NCBI RefSeq assembly: GCF_019093865.1
Contig: NZ_JABJXD010000015.1
Span: forward strand, 1 to 37,589
Source of the DNA: Lentibacillus saliphilus
Lineage (GTDB): Bacteria > Bacillota > Bacilli > Bacillales > Amphibacillaceae
Reading direction: 5' to 3'
DNA length: 37,589 nucleotides
The notes under the pieces are model-generated. The model saw only the letters and a list, made by a program, of their open reading frames with translations, made no database searches and had not been told where the DNA came from. The position numbers were made by a program, and so were the translations under genes. Of this stretch, positions 1 to 8,322 are shown piece after piece; the stretch's first letter is position 1, and every line of letters starts with the position of its first letter.

Positions 1-36
1 AAATTCAATACCAACGTCATTTGACTTAGAACCGTA

Positions 37-72
37 AAAACCCGTCATCTCCCAAAAGAGATAACGGGTTTT
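37..72 (-). terminator. Intrinsic terminator downstream of the NhaC-type gene
   Basis: A 9-bp outer stem (37-45 with 64-72, AAAACCCGT/ACGGGTTTT) continues as a 5-bp inner stem (47-51 with 58-62). Both strands end in a T-rich run, so it may act in both directions. It lies 30 bases behind the stop of the antiporter gene. Confidence 0.8.
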
Positions 73-101
73 CTTTAGTGTCTTTTCCCATCACACTATC
101 A

Positions 102-1649
102 TTAAGCTGGTTGCTCATCGAGTTCCGGCATCCCCCAGAACTTTTGCAAAATATATGCAAGAACGACGAGTGTAACAACACCGACCACAATTCCAGCGAT
201 GCTCGACCCTGTTACCCCTGCAGCTAGAAATGCTAACACCCCACTGACACCTGCCGTTAGGGCAAACGGAATTTGTGTATTCACATGATCGATGTGGTCA
301 CTTGCAGAACCAGCTGATGATAATATCGTCGTATCTGAAATAGGAGAACAATGATCTCCAAAAATCCCTCCGCTTAATACAGCTGCGATTGCCAAATACA
401 TCGATACATCCATTGAAGCTGCAATTGGCATAGCAATTGGAATTAAAATCGCAAACGTTCCATATGATGTGCCTGTTGTAAAGGCAATGACGGCTCCGAA
501 CAAGAACAATAAAACAGGAATGATCGCTGGAGAAGTTGTTCGTCCAACAAATTCTACGATATAAGCTGCGGTTCCTAACTCTTGAGTGACTGTTCCGATA
601 GACCAAGCCAATACGAGAATAATGTAAACGATCATCATGCTTCGAAAACCACTGACATAGAGGCTCATCGCTTCTTTAAAAGAAAACAGCTTTTGTCCGA
701 TTCCCATAGCAAGCCCGACAACGCCTGCTGCAAACGCGGCTATCAAAATGGAAATCGCCCCTTCTGATTCACCAACAGCCGTCACGATATCATTTTCAGG
801 AAACCCACCTGTCCAAAGAAATAATGGCGGAATTAATCCGAGCAATACAACAATCGGCACAATCATATTCCGTTTCTTCGGAGTATGACCTTCTACCATT
901 TGAACATCAGACATTTGATCATCAGTTGGTGGTTCAGCGCCGTCTCGAATCAGTTTGCCTGTTGTTCGTGCACGGTGCTCTGCTTTAGCCATTGGCCCGA
1001 AATCCCATTTTTTCCAAATAACAAGTCCAACCATTAACAATGCCAATATGGAATAGAAATTAAAAGGAATTGTTGCGAGATACGTTAAGTACTCTGAAGC
1101 CTCGATATTCAATGCAACGAACTGTGCGCCAATAAGACCCATTACAAATACGACCCATGTTGAAACTGGAGCGAGTAAACACATTGGTGCAGATGTGGAA
1201 TCAACGATATAGGCAAGCTTTTCCCGTGATACCCGCATTTTGTCCGTCACCGACCGCATAACACTACCTACTGTTAGTGCATTAAAATAATCCTCGAAAA
1301 AAATGATAATACCGAACAACATCGTAGAGCCTTGAGCTGCTCTTGGAGTGCGCACTTTTTTCGAAATGGCTTCAGCGATTGCAGTTGCGCCTCCTGTCTT
1401 TTGTAAAACCACAATTAACACACCAAAAAATCCACAATAAGCAAGCACTGTTGCATTCCATACATCGCCTAAATTCGGTAAAATAATCTCACTAAAACTT
1501 GCATAAAGACCGACGAGCGGATTACCACCATGCATCATTGTTGCTCCGATCCAGATCCCAGCAAAAAGAGCTGGAATAACGTTACGCGTTATCAAAGCAA
1601 GAACAATTGCAATGAGCGGTGGCAATAAAGACCAAATCCCAAATTCCAT
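102..1649 (-). CDS. NhaC-family Na+/H+ antiporter
   Basis: A polytopic membrane protein of 515 aa with about twelve hydrophobic segments, resembling PF03553 (Na_H_antiporter, NhaC type). Family members exchange cytoplasmic sodium for protons and help in pH and salt homeostasis; related proteins exchange other solutes (MleN-type malate/lactate), so the substrate is not proven. The conserved central block with FFEDYFNALTVG and DSTSAP is typical of the family. I chose the ATG at 1649 and not the upstream ATG at 1703: GGGGAG at 1656-1661 sits six bases before it, and the upstream 18 residues do not look like a membrane protein start. It is transcribed alone, divergent from the HAD gene, and ends at a good terminator. 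Confidence 0.85.
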   Translation of the reverse strand: MEFGIWSLLPPLIAIVLALITRNVIPALFAGIWIGATMMHGGNPLVGLYASFSEIILPNLGDVWNATVLAYCGFFGVLIVVLQKTGGATAIAEAISKKVRTPRAAQGSTMLFGIIIFFEDYFNALTVGSVMRSVTDKMRVSREKLAYIVDSTSAPMCLLAPVSTWVVFVMGLIGAQFVALNIEASEYLTYLATIPFNFYSILALLMVGLVIWKKWDFGPMAKAEHRARTTGKLIRDGAEPPTDDQMSDVQMVEGHTPKKRNMIVPIVVLLGLIPPLFLWTGGFPENDIVTAVGESEGAISILIAAFAAGVVGLAMGIGQKLFSFKEAMSLYVSGFRSMMIVYIILVLAWSIGTVTQELGTAAYIVEFVGRTTSPAIIPVLLFLFGAVIAFTTGTSYGTFAILIPIAMPIAASMDVSMYLAIAAVLSGGIFGDHCSPISDTTILSSAGSASDHIDHVNTQIPFALTAGVSGVLAFLAAGVTGSSIAGIVVGVVTLVVLAYILQKFWGMPELDEQPA

Positions 1650-1844
1650 ATACATCTCCCCTTTTTTTGTAATATGAACAGAAACAATATAGAGAATATT
1701 CATTATACTATATTCCTACATTCAATGCAAAATGTCCTGTGTTCTATTAAAATATAAAGAATGGCATTGCGTATTTCAGGAACATCTGACTTATTCGTAC
1801 AATTATGATAAACTCAAGGCATAATACGAGTAAGGGAGATTCCT

Positions 1845-2624
1845 ATGACCTATAACGTTTTATTTTTAGACATAGACGGAACCATTTTGACATCAAATCA
1901 TACATATACAGAAGAAACCAAACAAGCCATCGATCACGTCAAAGCGAAAGGGCTTCACGTTTTTTTAGCAACCGGGCGGCCAATTCATGAAATTTCCGAT
2001 TTAGCTCATGAGCTTGGCATAAACGCTTTTATTGGATATAACGGTGCGTTTGCTTCTTATAAAAATGAAACAATCGTTGATGAACCAATTCCCCGAAAAA
2101 CGCTGGAGACCATTCTTTATACCGCAAAACAACATGGCGATGATCTCATTATGTATACAAATGGAGAAAATTATTATACAAACATCGATCATCCAGAATC
2201 ACAAAATTTTATTCAGACGTTTCAACTGAAACACAACGCACAATGGGATGCTTCAAAAATAAATGACGTACTAGGTACCACTTTAATTCATACGCAAAAT
2301 CCATTACCGTATGAAAATGATCCTTCCCTTCGCCTTGCGCCTGTTAATGTCAATGGCATTCACAACTGCTACGATGTCCTAAGGAAGGATGTTCATAAAG
2401 GAGAAGCGATAAAAAAAGTGCTTAACGTGTTGAATATCCCAGCTGAACAAGCGATCGCATTTGGGGATGGGATGAACGATAAAGAAATGCTCCAATCCGT
2501 AGGCGCAGGATTTGCCATGGGTAATGCCCATCCAGACTTGTTTCAATATGCACCATATCGCACGGCAACCGTTGATGAATCCGGTATAAAAAAGGGGTTA
2601 CAACAAATCGGCGTCATCGACTGA
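1845..2624 (+). CDS. Cof-type HAD-IIB phosphatase
   Basis: 259 aa, the usual length of the Cof/YkrA-like HAD family, which removes phosphate from sugar phosphates, flavin or nucleotide phosphates. Motif I is DIDGT (nucleophile Asp9, acid/base Asp11), motif II is in ATGRP, the conserved Lys lies in KGEAIKK, and motif IV is GDGMNDKEM. The cap domain lies between motifs II and III, as expected for class IIB. A GGGAGA ribosome binding site precedes the start. It stands alone, divergent from the antiporter gene. The substrate cannot be told from sequence, and family members are often promiscuous. Confidence 0.85.
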   Translation: MTYNVLFLDIDGTILTSNHTYTEETKQAIDHVKAKGLHVFLATGRPIHEISDLAHELGINAFIGYNGAFASYKNETIVDEPIPRKTLETILYTAKQHGDDLIMYTNGENYYTNIDHPESQNFIQTFQLKHNAQWDASKINDVLGTTLIHTQNPLPYENDPSLRLAPVNVNGIHNCYDVLRKDVHKGEAIKKVLNVLNIPAEQAIAFGDGMNDKEMLQSVGAGFAMGNAHPDLFQYAPYRTATVDESGIKKGLQQIGVID

Positions 2625-2923
2625 AAAACGTCTACACACATAAAACTGGGGGAAAACTTAAAATTTTAGTCAGACAAACGAATGTTACTTATCAAAACAT
2701 ATGCGGACAGACAATAAGGATAATACATGTTTTAGTATTGTCCTACAGCTTAAACTTTGATACATCATTATGGAGCTCACCTTACGCCATGAAGCCTATC
2801 AAGAAAAACAGCTATATATTAAGCAATTAATCTATTAAATCCAATAAATAGACTCTATCTCTGACGTTTATGATCATGCTATACTAGAATGAGAATATTA
2901 ATCTAGTAGAGGAATGGTCACTT
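2625..2923 (+). promoter_or_regulatory. Gene-free stretch with an extended -10 promoter for the protease gene
   Basis: About 300 bases between two co-directional genes with no convincing ORF. TGCTATACT at 2877-2885 matches an extended -10 element. A TTGACA-like -35 is not at the right distance (CTGACG at 2861 is only 13 bases away). I see no terminator hairpin behind the HAD gene. The remainder is AT-rich without recognisable structure. Confidence 0.4.
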
Positions 2924-4075
2924 ATGATGTGTAAGCATTGCGGAAAGCAGCTTCAGCGGCGTGCCCATTCTTGTGGACAATGCGGAGCGAAATTAAAACA
3001 ACACAACGGCTTCATCATTGTCGGTTCCGTTCTTGTATCTACCGCTTTATTATGCCTGATTGGTTTCGGCATTATGTTCATGACAGATTTGAGCATATCA
3101 CATACGGGACATGCGATAACAAACGCCTCTCCAACAGAAAATGAACAAAACGAATCTGTAGATGAGGATAAATCCGCCAATAATACCCCCAAGAATATGG
3201 AAATAGATGATATTGTCTCCTCTGCCGAACAAACTGTTTATACAATTTATACAGAAGCAAATCAGGGGTCAGGGTTTCTATACAATTTACAAGGCGATAT
3301 TGTTACAAATGCCCACGTTGTCGAAGGTGCATTAACATGTTTTATAAAGACAGTCGATGGAACTGAGCATACTGGTCATGTTATCGGTTATTCATCTGAA
3401 ACAGACGTCGCCATTATTCGCGTACCTGACCTGGCCGGAACCCAGCCGTTCCCGATCAATAAAACGAAACATTTTTCAGTTGGGGAAAACGTCTTAGCCT
3501 TGGGAAGTCCAAATGATCATAAGTCTGAATCCACAGGTGCCATCGTTGATGAATTTATCAATTTTTCGATCGATAACTATGACTATGATAATCTGTATAA
3601 AATGACTGCTGACATTGCTGAGGGTAGTAGTGGCGGACCTTTGATATCAGGAAAAACCGGAGAAGTTTTTGCGATCAATTCTGCCGAAAGCATTGATGAT
3701 CCTTCAATTGGATACAGTATACCACTTTATGAAGTTGCTTCCTTATTAGACAAATGGAGCAAGGATCCACTTGAAGACGATGACATTTTACAACGTTATT
3801 ATGAAACAAACGCTAGCTTAGAAGAAACGGATAACTGGACAGAGGATATCCCTTCTAAACATAATATAGATGATGACGAGGAATGGAATTTTGATGAAGA
3901 TGAAGCATTGTCAGATAATAAGCCACATAAAGATCATCAATATAATGATGACAACTGGTATTATGATATAGAAACAGATCAATTGTATTACTATGATGAG
4001 TCAGAGAAAGTATGGTACTACTTTGATGAAACGAATGACGTGTTAATGGAAATACAAGGAGATCCGACGAGATAA
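2924..4075 (+). CDS. Membrane-anchored trypsin-like serine protease with N-terminal zinc ribbon
   Basis: 383 aa in four parts. Residues 3-20 form a short zinc ribbon (CKHC and CGQC). Residues 29-53 form one transmembrane helix. Residues about 95-275 form a trypsin-fold domain with the complete triad His131 (TNAHVV), Asp161 (TDVAII) and Ser236 (EGSSGGP). The rest is a very acidic tail with tyrosine-rich segments (WYYDIETDQLYYYD, WYYFDETNDV). The zinc ribbon would be cytoplasmic and the protease outside the membrane, where HtrA-like proteins act on damaged or secreted proteins; no PDZ domain is seen. The ribosome binding site is AGAGGA at 2908-2913. It is a single-gene unit ending at a strong terminator. 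The physiological substrate is unknown. Confidence 0.85.
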   Translation: MMCKHCGKQLQRRAHSCGQCGAKLKQHNGFIIVGSVLVSTALLCLIGFGIMFMTDLSISHTGHAITNASPTENEQNESVDEDKSANNTPKNMEIDDIVSSAEQTVYTIYTEANQGSGFLYNLQGDIVTNAHVVEGALTCFIKTVDGTEHTGHVIGYSSETDVAIIRVPDLAGTQPFPINKTKHFSVGENVLALGSPNDHKSESTGAIVDEFINFSIDNYDYDNLYKMTADIAEGSSGGPLISGKTGEVFAINSAESIDDPSIGYSIPLYEVASLLDKWSKDPLEDDDILQRYYETNASLEETDNWTEDIPSKHNIDDDEEWNFDEDEALSDNKPHKDHQYNDDNWYYDIETDQLYYYDESEKVWYYFDETNDVLMEIQGDPTR

Positions 4076-4122
4076 TTTTGTATTGGTTTTTAAACGTAAC
4101 CGAAGGATTCAATATTCAGAAG

Positions 4123-4164
4123 CCCCCTTACATCAATTATGTCGCTTTGATGTAAAGGGGTTTT
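4123..4164 (+). terminator. Terminator behind the protease gene
   Basis: A 14-bp stem with one mismatch (4123-4136 with 4147-4160; CATCAA/TTGATG at the loop side, CCCC/GGGG at the base) is followed by TTTT. It lies between convergent genes, and the minus-strand asparaginase gene ends 24 bases beyond. Confidence 0.8.
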
Positions 4165-4187
4165 ATCATTGTTTTGCATGTGTAGCA

Positions 4188-5216
4188 TTATATATGATTA
4201 AGCTTAAAAGCAGGTGTCACTTCACCAATCTTTTCTTCACGCATATTCTTGACTGGCACATGGTGATAATCTTCTAATTGTGCCCAAATTGATTCATTCC
4301 CAATACCGAGCTGCTGCAACACTTCCATCGAAGCGACTGTTGTGGCACGTGGGTTTCCGTCAGCAACTTTCAATGCGACACCAATTCCTGTCTCCTTGTC
4401 ACCAAAACAATGGACAGCTTCGGCACCGCCTTTTGCGACAATACGACCGCCAAAGGCCTGCATCAAATCCGTATCAAACTGTTCTGTGCCAGCGACCATT
4501 TCTGGGTAGGCTGTCATCGCATCTCGCACGCGTGCAAGAGCAGCCTTTTTATCATGAGAGCCGTCACCCCACTGCTCTGGTGCAGCCAAGCGCGCAAACA
4601 TTAATGCTGTTCGATACAATGGCATCCGATGAACTGGTAATCCACAACCATCAACAGATGTCATAATCTTCTCTCGTTCATAGCAGCTTATATAAGCAAT
4701 ATCATCAATAATTTGCTGTTGATATGGATGATCTAATTCACGGTACGTAACGACGTCCATGCCCTGCTGAACAACGCCAGCAAGCATACCAGCATGTTTA
4801 CCAGAACAATTACTATAAACCGGTGTTAACGCGCCACCTGCTTTGATAAGAGCTTCATAGCTCTCCTTATGACGTGGAATGTGCGTGCCACATTGGAGCT
4901 TGTCCTCTGGTAAGTTAATTTTTTTCAGGACATCCATGACGGATGCTCTATGAATAGGTTCTCCGATATGACTGGCACAAAATAAAGAGAGTTCCTGTTC
5001 TGTTAGATTATAGGCTTCCATTGCACCAGATTCGACAACTGGTAACGCTTGGAACGGTTTCATCGATGAGCGTGCGAACGTTTGGCGGACGGGGTCACCA
5101 TAATATGCGATCAACTCGCCCTTTGCAGAGACAACTGCAATGTGGACATCATGTGTGCTTTCAATATACTTGCCTCTATACACGTGTATAGGCTGTGTTG
5201 ATTGAATCAAAGTCAT
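4188..5216 (-). CDS. L-asparaginase, PF06089 (Rhizobium etli type) family
   Basis: 342 aa. The family hydrolyses L-asparagine to aspartate and ammonia and is unrelated to the classical AnsA fold. Conserved family blocks are all present: SSMKPFQALP (a Ser50-x-x-Lys53 pair), ASHIGEPIH, NCSGKHAGML (Cys137, Lys140) and DGCGLP (Cys191). In the R. etli enzyme the equivalent Ser/Lys pairs form the catalytic site and the Cys residues hold zinc. The start at 5216 is preceded by AGAAAGGA at close spacing; the longer frame to 5315 runs through a Cys/Arg-rich stretch with no family likeness. A terminator separates it from the upstream ureohydrolase gene, so it probably has its own promoter. Confidence 0.88.
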   Translation of the reverse strand: MTLIQSTQPIHVYRGKYIESTHDVHIAVVSAKGELIAYYGDPVRQTFARSSMKPFQALPVVESGAMEAYNLTEQELSLFCASHIGEPIHRASVMDVLKKINLPEDKLQCGTHIPRHKESYEALIKAGGALTPVYSNCSGKHAGMLAGVVQQGMDVVTYRELDHPYQQQIIDDIAYISCYEREKIMTSVDGCGLPVHRMPLYRTALMFARLAAPEQWGDGSHDKKAALARVRDAMTAYPEMVAGTEQFDTDLMQAFGGRIVAKGGAEAVHCFGDKETGIGVALKVADGNPRATTVASMEVLQQLGIGNESIWAQLEDYHHVPVKNMREEKIGEVTPAFKLNHI

Positions 5217-5315
5217 CGATCCTTTCTGTCTTTTCTCAAATCGTATTCGCTTACATACACATCTTTTATAGTAACATGTTCTATGTCCACAGTGATAGTT
5301 GAAAAATGAAATCAC

Positions 5316-5356
5316 AAAAAAAAAGCGAGAATATCACCCGTTATGATCCCCTCGCT
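5316..5356 (-). terminator. Terminator behind the ureohydrolase gene
   Basis: On the minus strand the arm AGCGAG pairs with CTCGCT (5351-5356 with 5324-5329), with an inner ATCA/TGAT pairing, followed by nine T residues (A-run 5316-5324 on the plus strand). Confidence 0.8.
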
Positions 5357-5401
5357 CTATTAAAATTCCGCTTCAAACTAATCTGTTAAGCCATATGTTC
5401 G

Positions 5402-6382
5402 TCAAATGTGTGACACATCATTTATCTGGTGTTGCTTTTTATTTTCTTCATGCCAAATCTGGCCTGCTAGAGCATATAAAACGGCATATGTGACAAAATG
5501 TGAAGAATTGTCATTGGCGTCCTGTTGTGGGTAAACCTCGACATAATCCATTCCACAAATGCCCAGCTTCGAAAACTCATGAACGAGCTCTAATAGCTCA
5601 TAAGACGTTAAGCCATTACCATCAACCGGGCCACCTGGATTAAACGCAAAATCTAGAACATCACTACAAATGCTTAAATAAACCGCGTCTGTTCCTTCAC
5701 TGGCGATGTTATAGGCCTGCTGGGCAACATCAGCCAAATTACGAGCACGGCGGACATCACGAATTGAAATCGTAGTTGCACCGACAGATTGCGCATATTG
5801 ACCTGTTTCTGGTTTATTACGTGGGCCGTGAATTCCTAGATGGACGATGCTTTCATTACGAATCCCTTCACTTTCATACATCCGATGAAATGGTGTACTT
5901 CTTGCGTATAAATCTCCCTCATAATCAGGATGGTTGTCATAGTGCGCGTCCATGTGAATAATACCCACTTTCCCATCCACATGCTTACTCAACGCTTCCA
6001 TTATTGGGTACGTAATGCCATGATCGCCGCCAAAGACGACTGGAAATTTACCTGTTTTCCATACAGCACCTGCAAACTGTTCTATTCGCTCCATCGTTTC
6101 AAGTGTATTCGCAGGAACAACGTCCACATCACCGAGATCTCCAATTTGCAAATACTCACGTACATCGATATGATCTAGTTCGGGTAAATAGCCGGAATAT
6201 CGTGCTGAGTTAAGCCTAATCACCTTTGGACCGAGCTCACATCCAGTGTAATCCCCCCACGTGACAGCGCCTTCCCAAGGTACCCCATACACGAGGACAT
6301 CACATTCTCTTGCACTCCCATCGTGTAAAGATACTTTTTTCCCTCCAAGAAAACATGGTGTATTACCGTATAGTTTAGTCAT
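5402..6382 (-). CDS. Ureohydrolase (arginase/agmatinase family)
   Basis: 326 aa, typical length for the arginase superfamily, which uses two Mn2+ (or Ni2+) ions to release urea from guanidino compounds or formamide from formimidoyl-glutamate. Metal motifs are GGDHG (His121) and DAHYDN (Asp145, His147, Asp149). The third motif reads SICSDVLD (residues 237-244) where the family normally has SxDxDxxD, so the first metal-bridging Asp is Cys239; Asp241 and Asp244 are kept. The substrate is therefore uncertain: agmatine, a guanidino acid or another amidine are possible. The ribosome binding site is weak (AGGGG about 13 bases before the ATG), suggesting coupling to the symporter gene 36 bases upstream. 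It ends the three-gene minus-strand unit. Confidence 0.85.
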   Translation of the reverse strand: MTKLYGNTPCFLGGKKVSLHDGSARECDVLVYGVPWEGAVTWGDYTGCELGPKVIRLNSARYSGYLPELDHIDVREYLQIGDLGDVDVVPANTLETMERIEQFAGAVWKTGKFPVVFGGDHGITYPIMEALSKHVDGKVGIIHMDAHYDNHPDYEGDLYARSTPFHRMYESEGIRNESIVHLGIHGPRNKPETGQYAQSVGATTISIRDVRRARNLADVAQQAYNIASEGTDAVYLSICSDVLDFAFNPGGPVDGNGLTSYELLELVHEFSKLGICGMDYVEVYPQQDANDNSSHFVTYAVLYALAGQIWHEENKKQHQINDVSHI

Positions 6383-6418
6383 CTTTAAAGTGTCACCCCT
6401 GATATTATAATAAATGTG

Positions 6419-7924
6419 TTATTTTTGAGCAGCTACTTCATCGTATTCATCAAGCATGTCTTGTGATGGCCCTCTTCCGAGCAAGCTGACTACGACGATC
6501 GCGATACTGGACAACACAAAACCAGGCACCATCTCATAGAGTGCAGATCCTGTTAAAGGCCATAAAAAGATCGTTAGTCCGCCAACAATTAACCCGACAA
6601 GTGCACCATTCCGCGTAGTACGTCGCCAAAACAAAGAGAATAATAGAGCCGGTCCGAAAGTTGCTCCAAACCCTGCCCATGCATACGATACAAGATCAAG
6701 CACTGAATTCGATTCATTCCACGCTAAAGCGAGCGCAATAAGGGAAATGAATAATACGGAAAATCTTCCAACCCAAACAAGCTCTTTCTCACTCGCGTGT
6801 TTTCGAAAATATCTGCGGTAAAAGTCCTCTGACAGAGCACTTGACGAGACGAGTAATTGTGAATCGACCGTGCTCATAATTGCTGCTAAAACAGCGGCCA
6901 ATAAGATACCGGCAATCCACGGATGATAGACAACTTGAACGAGCTGAATAAAGACCTGCTCCGAATCAGCCAGCGGTTCATTAAATGTAACAATCCCAAG
7001 CATCCCGACAATTAACGCACCGTATAGCGGAACAACGAGGCCGAATGCAACACTAATTAACCGCGCCTTACGCACTTCTTTATGGGAACGAATTGCCATA
7101 AACCGTGCTAAAATATGCGGTTGTCCAAAATAACCAAGCCCCCAAGCCAGTGCAGAAATAATACCAATCAATCCAATCGAGCCAGCTGATTCCCACAGAA
7201 TACCTTTCGGCTGATCATAGGATGTTGCAGCTGACGCATCGATGAGACTTGGACTAATGGAGCCAAGTGCATTAAACAATTCTCCAAAACCGCCAATTTC
7301 TATCAAGCCATATATCGCCGTAAATATAAGTGCTGCTGCCATTAAAACACCTTGAATCAAATCTGTAATACTAACAGCGAGAAAACCACCGAGAAACGTA
7401 TACGTGACGATAATAATTGCACCTATAATGAGAGCCGTATGATACCCTGCATCGAATGTCCCTTGGAAGAGTTTTGCCCCCGCAACGAGACCGGACGCTG
7501 TGTAAAAGAGAAAGAACGCTAATATAAATGCTGCGGATACAACTCTGAGTAGATGAGACTGATCCCGATAACGGTTTTCAAGAAACTGTGGTAATGTAAT
7601 AGAATCACCAGCAAACTCCGTATATAACCGCAACCGCTTTGCAACGTACTGCCAATTAATGACCGCCCCAATTGCCAAGCCGAGCGCAATCCACAGGCTC
7701 CATTGTCCCATCCCTGCTGCGTACGCTGCACCAGGTAAGCCGATTAAAAGCCAGCCGCTGAAATCACTTGCTGAAGCAGAAAATGCTGTTACCCAGCTGT
7801 TGAGTCTCCTACCACCTAGAACATAATCAGACAACGTATTTGTCATCCGAAAGGTCGTTAAGCCAATTGCAATCATAATAAACAAATAAAATATAAAGGT
7901 GATATGAACAGGTTCAAAACTCAC
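6419..7924 (-). CDS. putP: PutP-like sodium:solute symporter
   Basis: 501 aa sodium:solute symporter (SSS family, about 13 transmembrane helices). The PutP-type signatures are clear: SASASDFSGWLLIGLPGAAY, VAKRLRLYTE, LPQFLENRY and the helix with ILLAAVLAAIMSTVDSQLL. PutP imports L-proline with Na+, for nutrition or as an osmoprotectant. The start is a GTG at 7924 that overlaps the stop of a 37-aa membrane protein (GTGA), so translation is coupled to it. The next gene downstream is a ureohydrolase 36 bases away, which raises the possibility that the real substrate is a guanidino compound. Family assignment is firm, the substrate less so. Confidence 0.85.
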   Translation of the reverse strand: MSFEPVHITFIFYLFIMIAIGLTTFRMTNTLSDYVLGGRRLNSWVTAFSASASDFSGWLLIGLPGAAYAAGMGQWSLWIALGLAIGAVINWQYVAKRLRLYTEFAGDSITLPQFLENRYRDQSHLLRVVSAAFILAFFLFYTASGLVAGAKLFQGTFDAGYHTALIIGAIIIVTYTFLGGFLAVSITDLIQGVLMAAALIFTAIYGLIEIGGFGELFNALGSISPSLIDASAATSYDQPKGILWESAGSIGLIGIISALAWGLGYFGQPHILARFMAIRSHKEVRKARLISVAFGLVVPLYGALIVGMLGIVTFNEPLADSEQVFIQLVQVVYHPWIAGILLAAVLAAIMSTVDSQLLVSSSALSEDFYRRYFRKHASEKELVWVGRFSVLFISLIALALAWNESNSVLDLVSYAWAGFGATFGPALLFSLFWRRTTRNGALVGLIVGGLTIFLWPLTGSALYEMVPGFVLSSIAIVVVSLLGRGPSQDMLDEYDEVAAQK

Positions 7925-8034
7925 GATTCATCACCCCGATCTGTATAAAAGGTTATAATCGCCCAGATGAGCAATACAGGCATCGGTATAAAAAACCAAA
8001 AAAATGTCCAACCATCTAGCGCATAATCCAACAT
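7921..8034 (-). CDS. Small membrane protein translationally coupled to the symporter
   Basis: A 37-aa ORF read directly on the minus strand: MLDYALDGWTFFWFFIPMPV, then LLIWAIITFYTDRGDES. It has one strongly hydrophobic helix (about residues 9-29) and a charged end. GGGAGGGG stands four bases before the ATG, one of the best ribosome binding sites in the window. Its TGA overlaps the GTG start of the symporter gene, so the two are made together. From memory, short proteins of this kind are annotated beside SSS transporters as symporter small accessory proteins; the function as a subunit or assembly helper is inference. It could otherwise be a leader ORF whose translation opens the symporter start. 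Confidence 0.75.
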   Translation of the reverse strand: MLDYALDGWTFFWFFIPMPVLLIWAIITFYTDRGDES

Positions 8035-8231
8035 ACACCCCTCCCAAATCGTTTTTTTAAACCCCTCATCAAACCGTGTACCACAAAATACATTCTTCCA
8101 AACTAGGACGCGCCTATATTGTCAATTTATTCTGTCACAGATAAAATATGTCTGTTCTAATGATAAAGTCCTACTAAAAGACAAATAGTTCGTCGTTCAT
8201 CAAATGGCTTACTAAATACGATTCCATCCGT

Positions 8232-8237
8232 TATAAT
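8232..8237 (+). promoter_or_regulatory. Probable -10 of the DUF4931/GalT-like gene
   Basis: A perfect TATAAT lies 86 bases before the start codon, in the 288-base divergent region 8035-8322. A good -35 is not visible at 17 bases. The rest of the region is AT-rich and shows no hairpin or further gene. Confidence 0.4.
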
Positions 8238-8322
8238 GAGAGGAATAACATATATATTAGAATATTGAGTTTTTAACCTCTAGAAGGAACCGCAAACACA
8301 TTCTGAACAAGGAGGGTTTCAT

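Noticed and set aside
1704-1844. Promoter of the Cof-type HAD gene (TATGAT near 1807)
   Set aside because: No -35 at an acceptable distance, so not listed as a feature.
4280-4666. 128-codon plus-strand frame opposite the asparaginase gene
   Set aside because: Shadow of the coding strand; composition and lack of a start signal do not support it.
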